23,581 nt of DNA from Acanthamoeba lenticulata (GCA_002179805.1 NAVB01000102.1:1-23581), one strand, 5' to 3'. Numbered from the stretch's first letter, positions 9,780-19,389 are shown. Numbers and translations: made by a program. Notes: generated by a model not told the origin, from the sequence alone.

Positions 9780-12044
9780 ATGGACGCAGGCAGCAGGAGA
9801 GGCGGGCTGCAGGGCCGCCTGCGTGACCTGGCTCGGCAGGTACGTGCCCAGGCCGTGGCCCAGCATCCTGGCGCTTCTTCCCCGATGGGCAGCAGTGCCA
9901 CGCAGCAGCAAGAAAAGGTTGCCGCCGAGGAGAAGGAGCAAGATCAGGAGGTGCTTGCTCTGGTGCACAACATCCCTTCGACGTACCACTCACTTGACCT
10001 ACGCCTCTTCTTTGCGTACGCTCCTGCCTCCTTGCCCTTCGACGTAGGCGCGTGCATCAATTCCCAAGTGCTGACTTGGTGCACCTCAGCGACTGGATTG
10101 AACGATGCAAGTTCAAGATGTTCCACTACTTGCGTCGCCCCGACGTGCAGCCCACATCTTCCTCATCTTCCTCATCTTCTTCAACGCCCTCGACGACGCA
10201 AGCCGAGGCCAAGACCTACTGCTGCGTGGTGATCCTCCACAACTCGCGCGACTGGCGCGAATTCAAGCGGCGCTACCACGAGCGCCACTGGACCGACCGC
10301 ACCGGCGGCCTCGACGTCCTTCCCTCGCTTCCCCGCTGCCTCGTCCATCGCGTCAAGTCCTCCTCTTCCTCCTCGCCCAACGACGTCGCCGTCGAGCCGG
10401 GGCCAGACGAGGGCCTTCCCGAGAGCAAGCAGTACTTCACGCGGCGGCAGCGGCTCGAGCGCGCCCGTCAGGCCCGCCGTGCGGCCGCCGCGGGCCACGC
10501 CGGGCTCGGCGCGGCTGCCGCCGCCGGGCTGGCCGGGCTGCCGGAGCTCCACCCGCCGCGGGCGCTGCTGCCGCAGGGCAACGTCGGGACGCCGCTCAAG
10601 TGGATCCAGGCCCGCGTCCGCGCGTGCGCCTTCCCGTCGTCGCTCCTCCAGCGCCTGGGCATCCACGCCCTCCGCCGCTGCCGGAGCGGCGCCACCTACC
10701 GCCGCTACGGCGCCGTTCCCTTTGACTACGCGGCCGCCCGCCACGGCCACGCCCTCGACGACGCCGGTGTTGACGCCGACGCCGACGAGGAGGCCGGCGG
10801 GGAGTGGGCGTACACGTTTGACGAGACGGCGCGCGAGAAGGCCGACCCGGAGCCGGCGCCGGCGAAGCACGGCTATCACCTGCACAAGCGCCGGGCCGGG
10901 GAGGAGTGGGACGAGGAGGCGCCTGGAGGCGGAGGAGGATCGGAGGGCGAGCAGGAGGCCGAGGAGTGGGAGCGGCACGAGGCCCTCCAGCACGACGAGC
11001 ACGAGGACTACCTCTACGAGAACGAGATCGAGCTCCAGTGGGAAAAGGGCGGCAGCGGCCTCGTCTTCTGGACCGGTAAGCGTGTGCGCGTGTAGTTTGG
11101 TGTCCGCGTGCGTGTGTGCGGTGGACTGACCTGTGCGAGCGTGTGTGTCGTGCGGTGAATGAGGACAGACGGGGTGTACTGGGACGCGCAGAACGAGGAG
11201 GGCAAGGACGCCGACCACTTTGACCTCGACACGGCCCACTATTACGACCGCAACGGCGGCGACGACGACCACCTCTACGGCGCCTCCCAAAACCAGTACA
11301 CCGACGAGGAAAAGTACGCACGCGTGCGCGTGTGTGTGCGCCCACAACACAGGAACACGCTAAGACTCACGCACGCACACGCGCACATCGCACAGGCGAG
11401 CCTACCGGGCGGGGGTCAAGCGAAAGGCCGCGACCGCGACCAACCACCGGCAGCTGGCCGGCAGCGGCGGCGGCGCGGGCGCGTTCTTTGAGCGGCACAC
11501 GCGCGGGTTCGGGAGCAAGATCCTGCGGCGCTGCGGGTGGGTCGAGGGCACCGGGATCGGCCGCACGCCGGGGCTCCCGCGGGCCATCGAGCCCGACGCG
11601 CAGCTCGACACGGCCGGGCTGGGCTTTCGCCCGCTCCGGAGCGCCGCCGACGGAAAGCGAAAGCGAAAGCGAAAAATAACGACAAAAGCGACGACCGCGC
11701 CGCGTGACTCGGATGACGACGATGAAGAAGACGAAGAGGAGGAGGAAGCCGGGCATCCGCGACAAAGACGACGACGCGTCGTCTCCGCGACTGCGACGAT
11801 GAGCGCGAGATCGGCGGCGGTCATGGAGGCTGAGGCCATGCGGCGGTGGCACATGGCCCACGACCCATCCTATGTCGCCATCAACACGGTCTACGACCAC
11901 ACGCGCACCAACCCGCTCCTCGTCGATTACGCCGACGATGAAGAGGATGACGAGGCCCAGGCCAGCGCTCGTGGTCCACCACCACCTGCCTACCTCTTCC
12001 CCAAAACGGCGTTCGTCCCCGAGGGCCACCACGCAGGGGAGTGA
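9780..12044 (+). CDS. GPATCH3: G-patch domain protein, GPATCH3-like
   Basis: Putative nuclear G-patch protein; G-patch domains usually bind and activate DEAH-box RNA helicases. Exons are 9780-10015, 10090-11075, 11169-11313 and 11396-12044, giving 671 residues. Similarity to animal GPATCH3 covers the protein: an N-terminal IPSxYHSLDLRLFF...KMFHYLRRP block, a TYCCVVILHNSRDW strand, PQGNVGTPLKW, RRYGAVPFDY, EEWERHEALQ, EIELQWEKGGSGLVFWT and YYDRNGGD. The G-patch itself is GFGSKILRRCGWVEGTGIG to AGLGF. A C-terminal VYD...AYLFPKTAFVPEG block follows. It is longer than the human protein through Ser, Ala and acidic insertions. The first intron could instead end at 10047 (32 nt), but the 74-nt choice gives an ungapped match to the animal protein and a normal length. 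The stop lies 80 bp from that of the convergent phosphatase gene. Confidence 0.9.
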
Positions 12045-12124
12045 TGCCCACTTGTACTGTTAAATAATAGATTGTTTTATGTAAATTGTTTTTTTTTACA
12101 TGGATTTTACAGATAAAAAGGACT
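12045..12124. terminator. Shared 3' region of two convergent genes, with AT-rich inverted repeat
   Basis: Only 80 bases separate the stop codons of the GPATCH3-like gene and the phosphatase gene. They contain an inverted repeat (ATGTAAA at 12079-12085 and TTTACAT at 12095-12101) whose loop is largely a T run. Both transcripts must end here or overlap. A role in 3' end formation is inferred only from position. Confidence 0.35.
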
Positions 12125-12949
12125 TTAGACATCAACGACGGCTTCGGGCCCGGCGATGAGGCGGCGGACTTGGGTGTATTGAATCGGATGCTGCGGGCTG
12201 CGGGCGCCGTTGCGCCGAAGGCGGCAGCAGTGGAGGGCCGACGTGAGGTCGAGCGCCTGCTCGGCCCCGGCTGGGCCTTGGAAGCCGTGAAGGCGGGCCA
12301 GCAGACACGCCACGATGGTGCCCGTGCGGCCGTGGCCGCCCCAGCAGTGGATGTAGAGCACCTCGCCCGCGTGGAACCGGGCCAGCAGCTCCTCCACGAG
12401 GGCCACGACCTTGTGGTCCTCCACGACGTACTGGTCGGGGATGGGGAAGTGCAGGAACTGCAACTCTTGGCTCGTCTTCTCTTCCTGTTGTCGCTGGGCG
12501 TGAAGCTCGACGGCGAGGTTGCGGTAGGGCCGGAAGCGCGAGGCCAGCTCGCTGGCCAACTGGAGGCACACGAAGGTAGTGATCCCGGCCTCCACCAGGG
12601 CGTTCACGGTGGCACGGTGGACCGCCTCGTCAGCGATGCTGCCCGGATAGCCACCGGCCAGCACGCGACCGGGCACCACCCAGTTGGAGTAGTCCGTGGG
12701 GCCTCGCCAGCTGAGGCGCTCGGAGGCGATGGCGTCAAGCGAGGGTGCCGGGAGTACGGGATAAGCAGATGAAGAAGAGAATAAGCTGATGGGCTTGGAG
12801 GAGTCAGTGACCCTCTCGGATGGGACACCAACTGACACAAAGCCTTCTGGGGCTGGAGCCTCCCAGTTTCGAATGCGGCTGGACATGTCAGCCTTGGTCG
12901 GCGTTGGTGGTGGCGATGGTGGGAGAGTTGGCGCAGAGGCAGAATGCAT
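12125..12949 (-). CDS. Protein-tyrosine / dual-specificity-type phosphatase
   Basis: Predicted cysteine-dependent phosphatase, 274 residues, single exon. The P-loop HCWGGHGRTG carries the CX5R signature, with the catalytic Cys at about residue 202 and Arg at about 208. A likely general-acid Asp lies in the FPIPDQYV segment at about 172. The domain begins near DYSNWVVPGRVLAGGYPG and ends near the C terminus. The first 80 residues are Ser/Pro-rich and probably disordered. I chose the ATG at 12949: the frame stays open upstream to 13114, but that stretch has only a non-ATG codon at its head. A second ATG (MSSRIRNW) about 20 codons further in is a possible alternative. The substrate (phosphotyrosine, phosphoserine or an inositol phosphate) cannot be decided. 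The gene is divergent from the thymidylate kinase. Confidence 0.85.
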   Translation of the reverse strand: MHSASAPTLPPSPPPTPTKADMSSRIRNWEAPAPEGFVSVGVPSERVTDSSKPISLFSSSSAYPVLPAPSLDAIASERLSWRGPTDYSNWVVPGRVLAGGYPGSIADEAVHRATVNALVEAGITTFVCLQLASELASRFRPYRNLAVELHAQRQQEEKTSQELQFLHFPIPDQYVVEDHKVVALVEELLARFHAGEVLYIHCWGGHGRTGTIVACLLARLHGFQGPAGAEQALDLTSALHCCRLRRNGARSPQHPIQYTQVRRLIAGPEAVVDV

Positions 12950-13114
12950 CGAACTGTTCTTTATCTGTTGTGGACCCCTTTGTTTGAGCTTGTTGTGCTC
13001 TTCCAGGTGCGGTGAACTGCTGCATTCGCATAAGGACGGAAGGGGAAAGTTGATTGTCGACAACGATACAATCCTTCTTTCGCGCCAAAAAGCAAACAAA
13101 AACCGATCATTCAA
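12950..13114. promoter_or_regulatory. Compact bidirectional promoter (phosphatase / thymidylate kinase)
   Basis: The phosphatase start codon (minus strand, 12949) and the upstream kinase start codon (plus strand, 13115) are only 165 bp apart, so both promoters and both 5' UTRs must fit here. If the kinase starts at its second ATG (13220), the space is 270 bp. No TATA box is seen in either direction. Confidence 0.5.
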
Positions 13115-13837
13115 ATGCGCAGCGGCTGTCGTTTTGCTGCTGCGTCCCTTCGCGTTCCCGCAACTTCATCTCTGCAACTCCCGCGAACTCTTCCTCATTC
13201 GTCTCCTCTTGGGCGCCTTATGTCCACCACAACGCGCGGCAAATTCATAGTTTTTGAGGGCATTGATGGCTCAGGCAAGGGCACGCAGATGAAGCGTTGC
13301 GCTTCTTTCCTCTTCGACCTCGACAAGGCCATCGACGTCTATCTCACGCGTGAGCCAACACGCGATTTTAAAGAGATTCGCAAGGCCATGGCGGAAGGGA
13401 AGGATGTTAAAGATTCGCCTGAATGGTACGCCGAGATGTTCGTCAAGGACAGGCGCCATCACATTGAAAGCTACGTCGAGCCCGCGCTGGCTCGTGGCAC
13501 CCATGTGCTTTGCGATCGCTACAAGCATTCGACCCTGGCCTACCAGCATACGCAGGGCCTGCCCTTGGAGGGCTTGCAGGCCATGCACGAGGGCCTCCTC
13601 GTGCCCGATCTCACCCTCATCTTTGACTGCGACGTCACCACGGCCTTCAAACGACGCCACGCCGAGGGCGCCACCGACGTGTTCGAGAAGAATGGCGAGT
13701 TCCAAGAAACGCTGCGATCGAACTACCTCAAGCTCAAAGACGCGCTGCCGGGTGAGCGTGTCGTCATCGTTCGGTCGGACAGGCCCGTGGAAGAAATTGA
13801 GCACGAGGTGCAGCGCCTCGTTCGAGAAATTCTATAA
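13115..13837 (+). CDS. Thymidylate (dTMP) kinase with possible mitochondrial presequence
   Basis: Phosphorylates dTMP to dTDP with ATP, feeding dTTP synthesis. Single exon, 240 residues from the first ATG. The P-loop is FEGIDGSGKGTQ (about residues 47-58), followed by the substrate loop LTREPT, the DRYKHSTLAYQ motif and a LIFDCDV strand. The DRY...STLAYQ form and the TREP loop resemble bacterial and archaeal dTMP kinases more than the animal or yeast cytosolic enzyme, whose P-loop and DR motifs differ; this comparison is from memory. Residues 1-35 are rich in Arg, Ser, Ala and Leu with no acidic residue, as in a mitochondrial targeting peptide. A second in-frame ATG at 13220 (MSTTTRGKF) would give a 205-residue form without it. 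Two starts could serve two compartments, but this is inference. Its stop is 29 bp from that of the convergent gene. Confidence 0.9.
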   Translation: MRSGCRFAAASLRVPATSSLQLPRTLPHSSPLGRLMSTTTRGKFIVFEGIDGSGKGTQMKRCASFLFDLDKAIDVYLTREPTRDFKEIRKAMAEGKDVKDSPEWYAEMFVKDRRHHIESYVEPALARGTHVLCDRYKHSTLAYQHTQGLPLEGLQAMHEGLLVPDLTLIFDCDVTTAFKRRHAEGATDVFEKNGEFQETLRSNYLKLKDALPGERVVIVRSDRPVEEIEHEVQRLVREIL

Positions 13838-13866
13838 TCTCATCTCGTAGAGCACGTATGTACAAA

Positions 13867-16359
13867 TTAAATGGATCGTTCATTGCCAGCTGCCTCTCGT
13901 GCGCGCATTTCAAGAAGAGCGGCCTCGAGCCGCGGCCCAGCGCGGAGCATAAGGACAAGATGTTGCAGCATGCTCACGATGCCCACCTCGGTAAGATGCG
14001 CCTGGTAGGAGTGTCCCGTCCCGTGCATCACATTGTCACGCATCTCGATATGCTCCACGCCCAGCAAGTGCGGGTACCACCACTTGACCTGTGCCGTCAC
14101 CCAGTCAGGAGTCCATCTTCATCTCCATCATGTAGCATCTTCACGCTTTCAACAGCCTCATCATACCTGTGCCGCGTAGAGCGCATAGAGGCCGATCTGG
14201 AAGTGGAGCGCGTACTGCAGCAGCGGCCGCTCGCGTATACAAGCCGTCGCGCTGGCAAACGCTTCATCTCGCTGTCGCCGGTCCTCTTCCTCGCTGTTGC
14301 TGCCGTCGTCGTGGGCTCGTGGTAGGCCGCCATCGATGGCAGCGGCCGCTGCATTCGGGCCAGCTTGCGCGGGTTCATGTACTTCGTCTTCGTCGTCGTC
14401 TTCTTCGTCTCCTTGTCATCCCCCGGAGCAGCGTCGTCCTGAGCCTGAGCTTCGACGACGGTGACAACGGCGGCGGCTGGTGGTTTGACGCGCTTGGTGG
14501 CGCGCGACCGGCCGTAGAGCCGCTCGGCCCAGCGCCGCCGCGCGTCCTTGTCCGTCACGAGGCGCCAGAGCTCGGCCGCCTGGGCCTTGTCCAGCTTCAC
14601 CTCGTGCCGCAGCGCCCGCGCGTAGAGCCTCCTCAGGACCTCCTTCGACGGACGCTTCTCATCATCATCATCGTCACCGCCGTCGCCATCAGCGTCTTCG
14701 CCATCTTCATCATCAACGTCGTTGATGTCAGCCGCCGCTTCTCGCGCCTCGAGGGTCTGGTCAAGCTCGCGCAGCAGCTGCACGGCGTCGTCGTCGAGGC
14801 CGTACTCGTCGTCGTCGGAGCTGACGTTGGTGTTGTTGGCAACGGCGCGCTCGACGGCTTCGCGCCGGAGCCTCTCCTCGAGCTCGCGCTCCTTGCGCCG
14901 CGAGTAGCGCCTGAGGGCCAGGTCCTGCGGCGTGTAGGCCGCGGGCTCCGGCAGCGCCCGCCACGCAGCGGCCGCGTCCACGACCTCGGCCGCCGTCTTG
15001 GCTTCGGCGAGCAGAGACGCGTGACGGCACCGGAGGGCCTCGAAGCGGCGGTTGAGCACGGCCAACTCACGCTCGTAGACGTCGCGAAGCAGGTTGGGCG
15101 GCAGCGGAATCACTGCCCGCGAGAAGCCGAACCCCGGCCCGGCCTCGACCTCGACCTCGACCGTGGCCTTGGCCTCGGTGGCTTCGGTGGCCTCAACCTG
15201 GGCCACAGCGTCCTCGGCCAGGTTGGCGCCGCGGATCAGGCGCTCCTCGAGGATGCTCTGGACGGCCTCGCGGATGGGCGTGCGGCTCACGTGGCCCAGC
15301 AGGTCCCGCACCTGCTGCCCGCCAGCGCTGGGTGAGCCGTGGGTGAAGAAGAAGAAGAAGAAATAGAAGAAAAAGTAGAAGAGTAGAAGGAAGTGGACCT
15401 TTTCGATGTTCTTCCAGGGGATGGTCGGGTCGGCGGCCTTGAGGTAAGGCGAGACGTACTTGGTGGACTCGCCGATGATGGTCAACAGCCGCATCAGCGC
15501 GTACTTAGGAAGGGGTGGGGGGCTTCATTGAGCCTCTTCTCCATCTTCGCGTGTAGAGGAACGAGATTTTACATCAAAAGATGTTGTTACCTTTTGCAGG
15601 CGGGCGCCCGTGTAGGCCGAGTCAAGGACGGGGCGGATGTGGTCCAGGAGGGACCGAAGCTGCACCTCGTCCAAGAAGTACTGCGTCAACTTGACCAAGT
15701 GCACCAGGCCTGATTGGCGGGTGTTCGATCAGCAGTCGGTTGTGTGAAGGATTCTATTTGTTTAAACGTGGTGACGAGGACGAACCTGTGGCAGGAGGGG
15801 CTGTGACAACGGTGCGCAGGACGCTGTCCTCGTTCAGGCTGCCGCCAAAGACGGCCAGTTCCTCCTCCTGTGGTGTAGTAGATGAGCACATGCACCTTAA
15901 AAACCAAGAAGACGCGGACGCTGAGCAGACCTGATGGCGGAGGAGGGCTAAGAGGCGCGCTTGCAGCTCAGGCACGTCCTCTTGCATGATTAGTGGCACG
16001 GCCGTGTCGCAGAGACCACACTCGAGCACGTCGTTCACCTCAGTCGTGCTCTTCTGTTGTTCATCCTTCTTGGCCAACGCTGCCTTCAGCACAACATGAA
16101 GGTACTCGAGATTGTGCCAAGGCAGATCGCGAAACCGGTCCTTAACACTGCCCTTCTTGTAGGACACCGCAGCCACGGCCTCAGAGATTTCGATCAAGAA
16201 GTGGAAGGAGGCACTCAAGTTTTGAACGGTGTTGGCAGATTCCTCCAATTTGTTCACAACGAGACGAATTTGCTCCAGATCACGGGCCTTAATGGATTTG
16301 AAAAAGGCGACTACTTGGCGACCGTGCTGCACATTCGCTTGCTCCTCCGCCATCATCAT
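13867..16359 (-). CDS. Unrecognised 673-residue helical/acidic protein
   Basis: I do not recognise a family. Minus-strand exons are 16359-15931, 15867-15786, 15709-15591, 15503-15399, 15314-14383, 14299-14167 and 14088-13867, all phase-compatible. The N-terminal 240 residues look like a helical repeat fold (ARM/HEAT-like hydrophobic spacing: LVHLVKLTQYFLDEVQL, YALMRLLTIIGESTKYV). The middle is charged and probably coiled-coil (RRKERELEERLRREAVERAV), then comes a long Asp-rich run and a Lys/Arg-rich stretch (RSRATKRVKPP) that could be a nuclear signal. The C-terminal 120 residues return to ordered sequence (QYALHFQIGLYALYAAQ, VKWWYPHLLGVEHIEMRDNV). Two models are soft. The first intron (15930-15868, 63 nt) is stop-free, and the 14382-14300 intron was chosen to reconnect the frame. 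Only one of its six donors fits the GTNCG pattern of the window, so the model deserves less trust than its neighbours. Confidence 0.6.
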
Positions 16360-16475
16360 TTCGCTTCATCTTGCTGGCCCGGCGACCACGACGCGACTAA
16401 CCTTGAAGCGAAGAGTAATTTGGAGAACCAGTTCTGAGAATTAAAAAAAAAAAAAACAAAAAATAAACAAAAACC

Positions 16476-16481
16476 TTTATT
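16476..16481 (-). terminator. Poly(A) signal of the PhzF-like gene
   Basis: On the minus strand AATAAA occurs 60 nt after the stop codon of the PhzF-like gene, followed 25-35 nt later by a long T run (plus-strand A run at 16443-16456). This is the normal order for a cleavage/polyadenylation site and its downstream element. Confidence 0.6.
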
Positions 16482-16540
16482 TGTCAAAAATAAGAATAAG
16501 CTCGACATTCAATTTCTTCTTGCCGAGACGAGTTCCTTCT

Positions 16541-17775
16541 TCAGGCGTAGGCCGGCGCCCGGCAGAGCCGAGCGTGGAAGACAGTCACGGCCTGGCCGCC
16601 GATCAGCGTACGACCCTCGGGCGTGAGCTCCAGCCGCAGAGTCCCGCCTGCTCGGCCCAACGGGGGGCATGATAAGGGTGAGCAGCAGCATCCACAAGCT
16701 TGTGGAGAGAAGGTCTGGCAAGGCAAACCCACCTCGCCGCGAGGCCTGGTAGGCCCGGAAGACGTTCTTGCCCAGTCGGACGGCCCAGTACGGTGCCAGA
16801 CCGCAGTGCGCCGAACCTGAGGCACATGTCGTTGTGCGTGAGCACGAAGACGACACGCTCGGCGAGAGAGAGAGAGAGAGAAACCAGAGAAAGGTGCGCA
16901 CCAGTCACGGGGTCCTCGTTGACGCCGACGGCCGGCCCGAACACACGCGACACAAAGTCGACCGCGTCCGCGTTTGTCGCTTCTGCGAGAGCGTCGCGGC
17001 CGGCCTGGGCGGTGACCACCACGCACCGGGCCGGGATGGCCGCGAGGCGCGCCATGTCCGGGGCGAGCTGCCGCACACGCTCGGCGTCGCGCAGTTCCAG
17101 GAAGAGGTCCCATTGGTTGCGCGACACCGAGGCCACGTCGGGCGCGGAGAGGCCCAGCGCGGGCAGCAGGTCGGCGGGCACCTCGCCTGGCGCGACCTCG
17201 GCCGGTGGCACCGCCGGGAAGTCCATTTGGAGCCAACCTGCGCGAGGACTCGAGACGCGTGAGCGCGTGCGTGTGTTTCTATTGTGCGCATACGTGGGCG
17301 ATTGCGCAGAAGTACGGACCGTCGTCGCGGCGCACGACGGTGAGGAGCCCGGCCTTGCGGGTGTGGAACACGACCGGGACGTCGGCCGCGACGCGGCCAG
17401 ACTCGAACAGGGCGTGGGCGGCCGCCAGCGTGGCGTGGCCGCACAGCTCGACCTCGACCGTGGGCGTCAGCCACCGCAGCTCATAGTGCGCGCCAGGCGT
17501 GTCCGCAGTGTCTGGTCACAGTGTGGTGTGAGGCCAAGGGCAGACCGTCGCGTTGTTGTGCAAAGTGTGCCAAGCGGTGCGTGTGTACACGCACCAAGGG
17601 ACGTGCTGACGGGCAGCAGGAAGGCTGTTTCGGAGAGGTTCATCTCAGCGGCAAGATTTTGTAGCCAAGCATCCGCGGGCCAGCCCCTCTGTGGCGGCAG
17701 GAAGCACACTGCGGCTGGGTTGCCCTTGAAGGGCTCTGATGCAAATGCGTCAACCTGGACGACCTCCACCTCCAT
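16541..17775 (-). CDS. PhzF-family isomerase-like protein (PBLD homologue)
   Basis: Member of the phenazine biosynthesis-like (PhzF) fold, which includes PhzF isomerases and eukaryotic PBLD/MAWBP proteins; the substrate here is unknown. Minus-strand exons are 17775-17595, 17511-17320, 17237-16902, 16816-16733 and 16647-16541. Every junction is phase 1, giving 299 residues, the usual family length. Family marks in order are [17 protein letters not shown] at the N terminus, NLSETAF with the conserved catalytic Glu at about residue 49, [17 protein letters not shown], the split [16 protein letters not shown], and [17 protein letters not shown] spanning the third junction. These are the two pseudo-symmetric halves of the diaminopimelate-epimerase-like fold. 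The splices restore contiguous family motifs at each join, which supports the model. Acanthamoeba is not known to make phenazines, so a role in general metabolism is more likely. Confidence 0.92.
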
Positions 17776-17931
17776 CTTTTATGTATTGTGAAGACAAAAA
17801 AAAGAAAAGAAAATAAACAATTAACGGTCAGTGCCAGTGCCTGGGAAGCGTTTGGTATTTTGAATGTTTATGTGCAGAGATGATCCCAAAAGACTACATT
17901 CTGGAAGATGGCCTTCAATGGCCAAACAAAA

Positions 17932-17951
17932 AGCCTGATGATCATCAGGCT
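17932..17951 (-). terminator. Perfect 20-bp palindrome plus T-run after the Luke lectin stop
   Basis: The sequence AGCCTGATGATCATCAGGCT is its own reverse complement. On the minus strand it begins 34 nt after the lectin stop codon and runs directly into a short T stretch and T-rich sequence. As RNA it can fold into an 8-bp stem with a GATC loop. It resembles an intrinsic terminator in form, but pol II genes do not normally use one, so a 3' UTR element or dimeric protein site is equally possible. Confidence 0.5.
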
Positions 17952-17985
17952 CTGGAAAGCGGCAACTGCAGTCTCATCCCGAGGC

Positions 17986-19272
17986 TCAGTAGCAGGTGAC
18001 CGAGTCCAGGGTGAGGGTCGGCGTGTCGATGGGGGCCTGAGCGCGGGTAGCGACGATGCCAGCGCCCTGAGAAGCGCCCACCTGGAGCGGGCCGTAGGTG
18101 GTCGGGATCGAGAACTGGTTGGCGGTCTTGCGGTTGAGCTCCCAGAACTGGGTGATGCTCACGCCCTGGCCCAGACCAAAGGTGACCTCTCCGCCGCGGA
18201 TGGCCCGCGAGCCGGTGTTCTTGATGGTGATATCGTAGATCTGGTTGAAGCCAGAGCCGTCCTGCCAGTTGGAGCCCGAGCGGGCGACGATGGAGACCGA
18301 AGCGCTGCAAGTGCCGCTCGGGGCCGGGCTGGCGCTGGCGCTGGGCTGGGGCGAGCCGACGATGGTGGAAGGCGAGGGCGCGGCGGGCGACGACGAGGCC
18401 GCGGGTGAAGGCTGCTGGCCGCCGTTGTTGCCGCCCGAGCAGGAGGCAGAGTCGACATGGACGGTTGGGGCCACGGGCGAGCCGTTGGCCAGGGGCGTGC
18501 GGATGACGTAGCCAGCGCTCTGCGAGGAGCCCACCTGGACGCCACCGTAGTTGGGCACCTTGAAGGTCTGCGAGGCGTCCTGGCGGTCGAGGCCCCAGAA
18601 CTGGTAGAACGAGGCGCCCGCGCCGAGGGTGAAGGTCAGCTGGGCGTCAGTGACGACCTTGCTGCCGGCGTTGTTGATGGCCAGGTCATAGATCTGGTAC
18701 GTGTAGGCGGTGTCCTTCCACTGACCGCCGTTGGCCGCCGAGCGGGCGGTCTGGGTGGTGGTCAGCGAGCAGCCGGTCGAGGGCTGCGATGAGGCCGACG
18801 GCGAAGGCGCGGCGGGAGAGGCCGAAGCCGACGGCGCGGCAGGCGAAGCCGAGGCCGAGGGCGCGGTCGAGGCGACGACGTTCGAAGGCGACGGCGCGGC
18901 GGAGTCGCAGTTGACCGAGAGGACGGTGATGGTCGAGCGGGTGGCCTGCTTGATGATGTAGCCGAAGTTGTGGGTCTTGCCAGCCTTGATGCCGCCGCCC
19001 TGGATGACATAGTCGGGCAGGACGTAGTGGCCGCTGGCGTCCTTGTTGACTTCCCACACCTGGTCAAAGTCGCCGCTCATGGAGAGCGTGAGCGACTTGA
19101 CATCCTTGGGCCCGGCCGTGATGGTCACGCTCCACTGCGAGTAGGCCTGGCCGTTGACCGTCCACGAGCTGCCCAACGTCTGGGTGATGTCCGCCCTGCA
19201 GTCCTGGGCTGTCGCGGCCACAGCGCACAGGGCCAAGACGAGAGCTGCCAATGTCCAGAAGCTCATCTTCAT
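17986..19272 (-). CDS. Luke-type cyst-wall lectin with three CBM49 cellulose-binding domains
   Basis: Predicted secreted cellulose-binding lectin of the cyst wall, 428 residues, single exon. A signal peptide (about residues 1-22, MKMSFWTLAALVLALCAVAA) starts at the only sensible ATG. Three CBM49-like domains lie at about residues 24-122, 166-278 and 318-428. Each opens and closes with a Cys (DC...NC, GC...SC, TC...TC), and each carries a central aromatic motif (VWEVNK, FWGLDR, FWELNR). Ser/Pro/Ala spacers of about 40 residues separate them. Published work on Acanthamoeba castellanii describes Luke lectins with two or three CBM49 domains and Ser/Pro-rich spacers that bind cellulose and localise to the cyst wall; this protein fits the three-domain form. 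Expression in encystation is therefore likely but not shown here. A TATA box lies upstream, and a palindrome follows the stop. Its neighbour is a lysyl oxidase-like gene on the same strand. Confidence 0.92.
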   Translation of the reverse strand: MKMSFWTLAALVLALCAVAATAQDCRADITQTLGSSWTVNGQAYSQWSVTITAGPKDVKSLTLSMSGDFDQVWEVNKDASGHYVLPDYVIQGGGIKAGKTHNFGYIIKQATRSTITVLSVNCDSAAPSPSNVVASTAPSASASPAAPSASASPAAPSPSASSQPSTGCSLTTTQTARSAANGGQWKDTAYTYQIYDLAINNAGSKVVTDAQLTFTLGAGASFYQFWGLDRQDASQTFKVPNYGGVQVGSSQSAGYVIRTPLANGSPVAPTVHVDSASCSGGNNGGQQPSPAASSSPAAPSPSTIVGSPQPSASASPAPSGTCSASVSIVARSGSNWQDGSGFNQIYDITIKNTGSRAIRGGEVTFGLGQGVSITQFWELNRKTANQFSIPTTYGPLQVGASQGAGIVATRAQAPIDTPTLTLDSVTCY

Positions 19273-19389
19273 GTTATGTTGTTGTTGATGTTGTTATGAT
19301 CAGGAAGGTGTTCTGACTCTTCTTGTTGAAGGTTGTTTGTTGGGTTGTTGTATGCACACTGATGAATGACCAGGACAAAGTCTACACTC

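Noticed and set aside
10181..11350. 389-codon open frame on the minus strand
   Set aside because: Antisense to the GPATCH3-like exons, whose plus-strand translation matches the family throughout. It runs across two real introns.
14300..14382. MNPRKLARMQRPLPS segment as coding sequence in the unrecognised gene
   Set aside because: It looks protein-like, but keeping it forces the downstream ordered region out of frame. An 83-nt GTACAT...CAG intron solves this. The call is tentative and could be wrong.
14169..15335. 388-codon open frame on the plus strand
   Set aside because: Antisense to the large exon of the unrecognised minus-strand gene, with low-complexity Arg/Val composition typical of a shadow of an acidic, Arg-rich coding strand.
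16700..17791. 363-codon open frame on the plus strand
   Set aside because: Antisense to the PhzF-like gene, whose minus-strand exons restore the family motifs at every splice.
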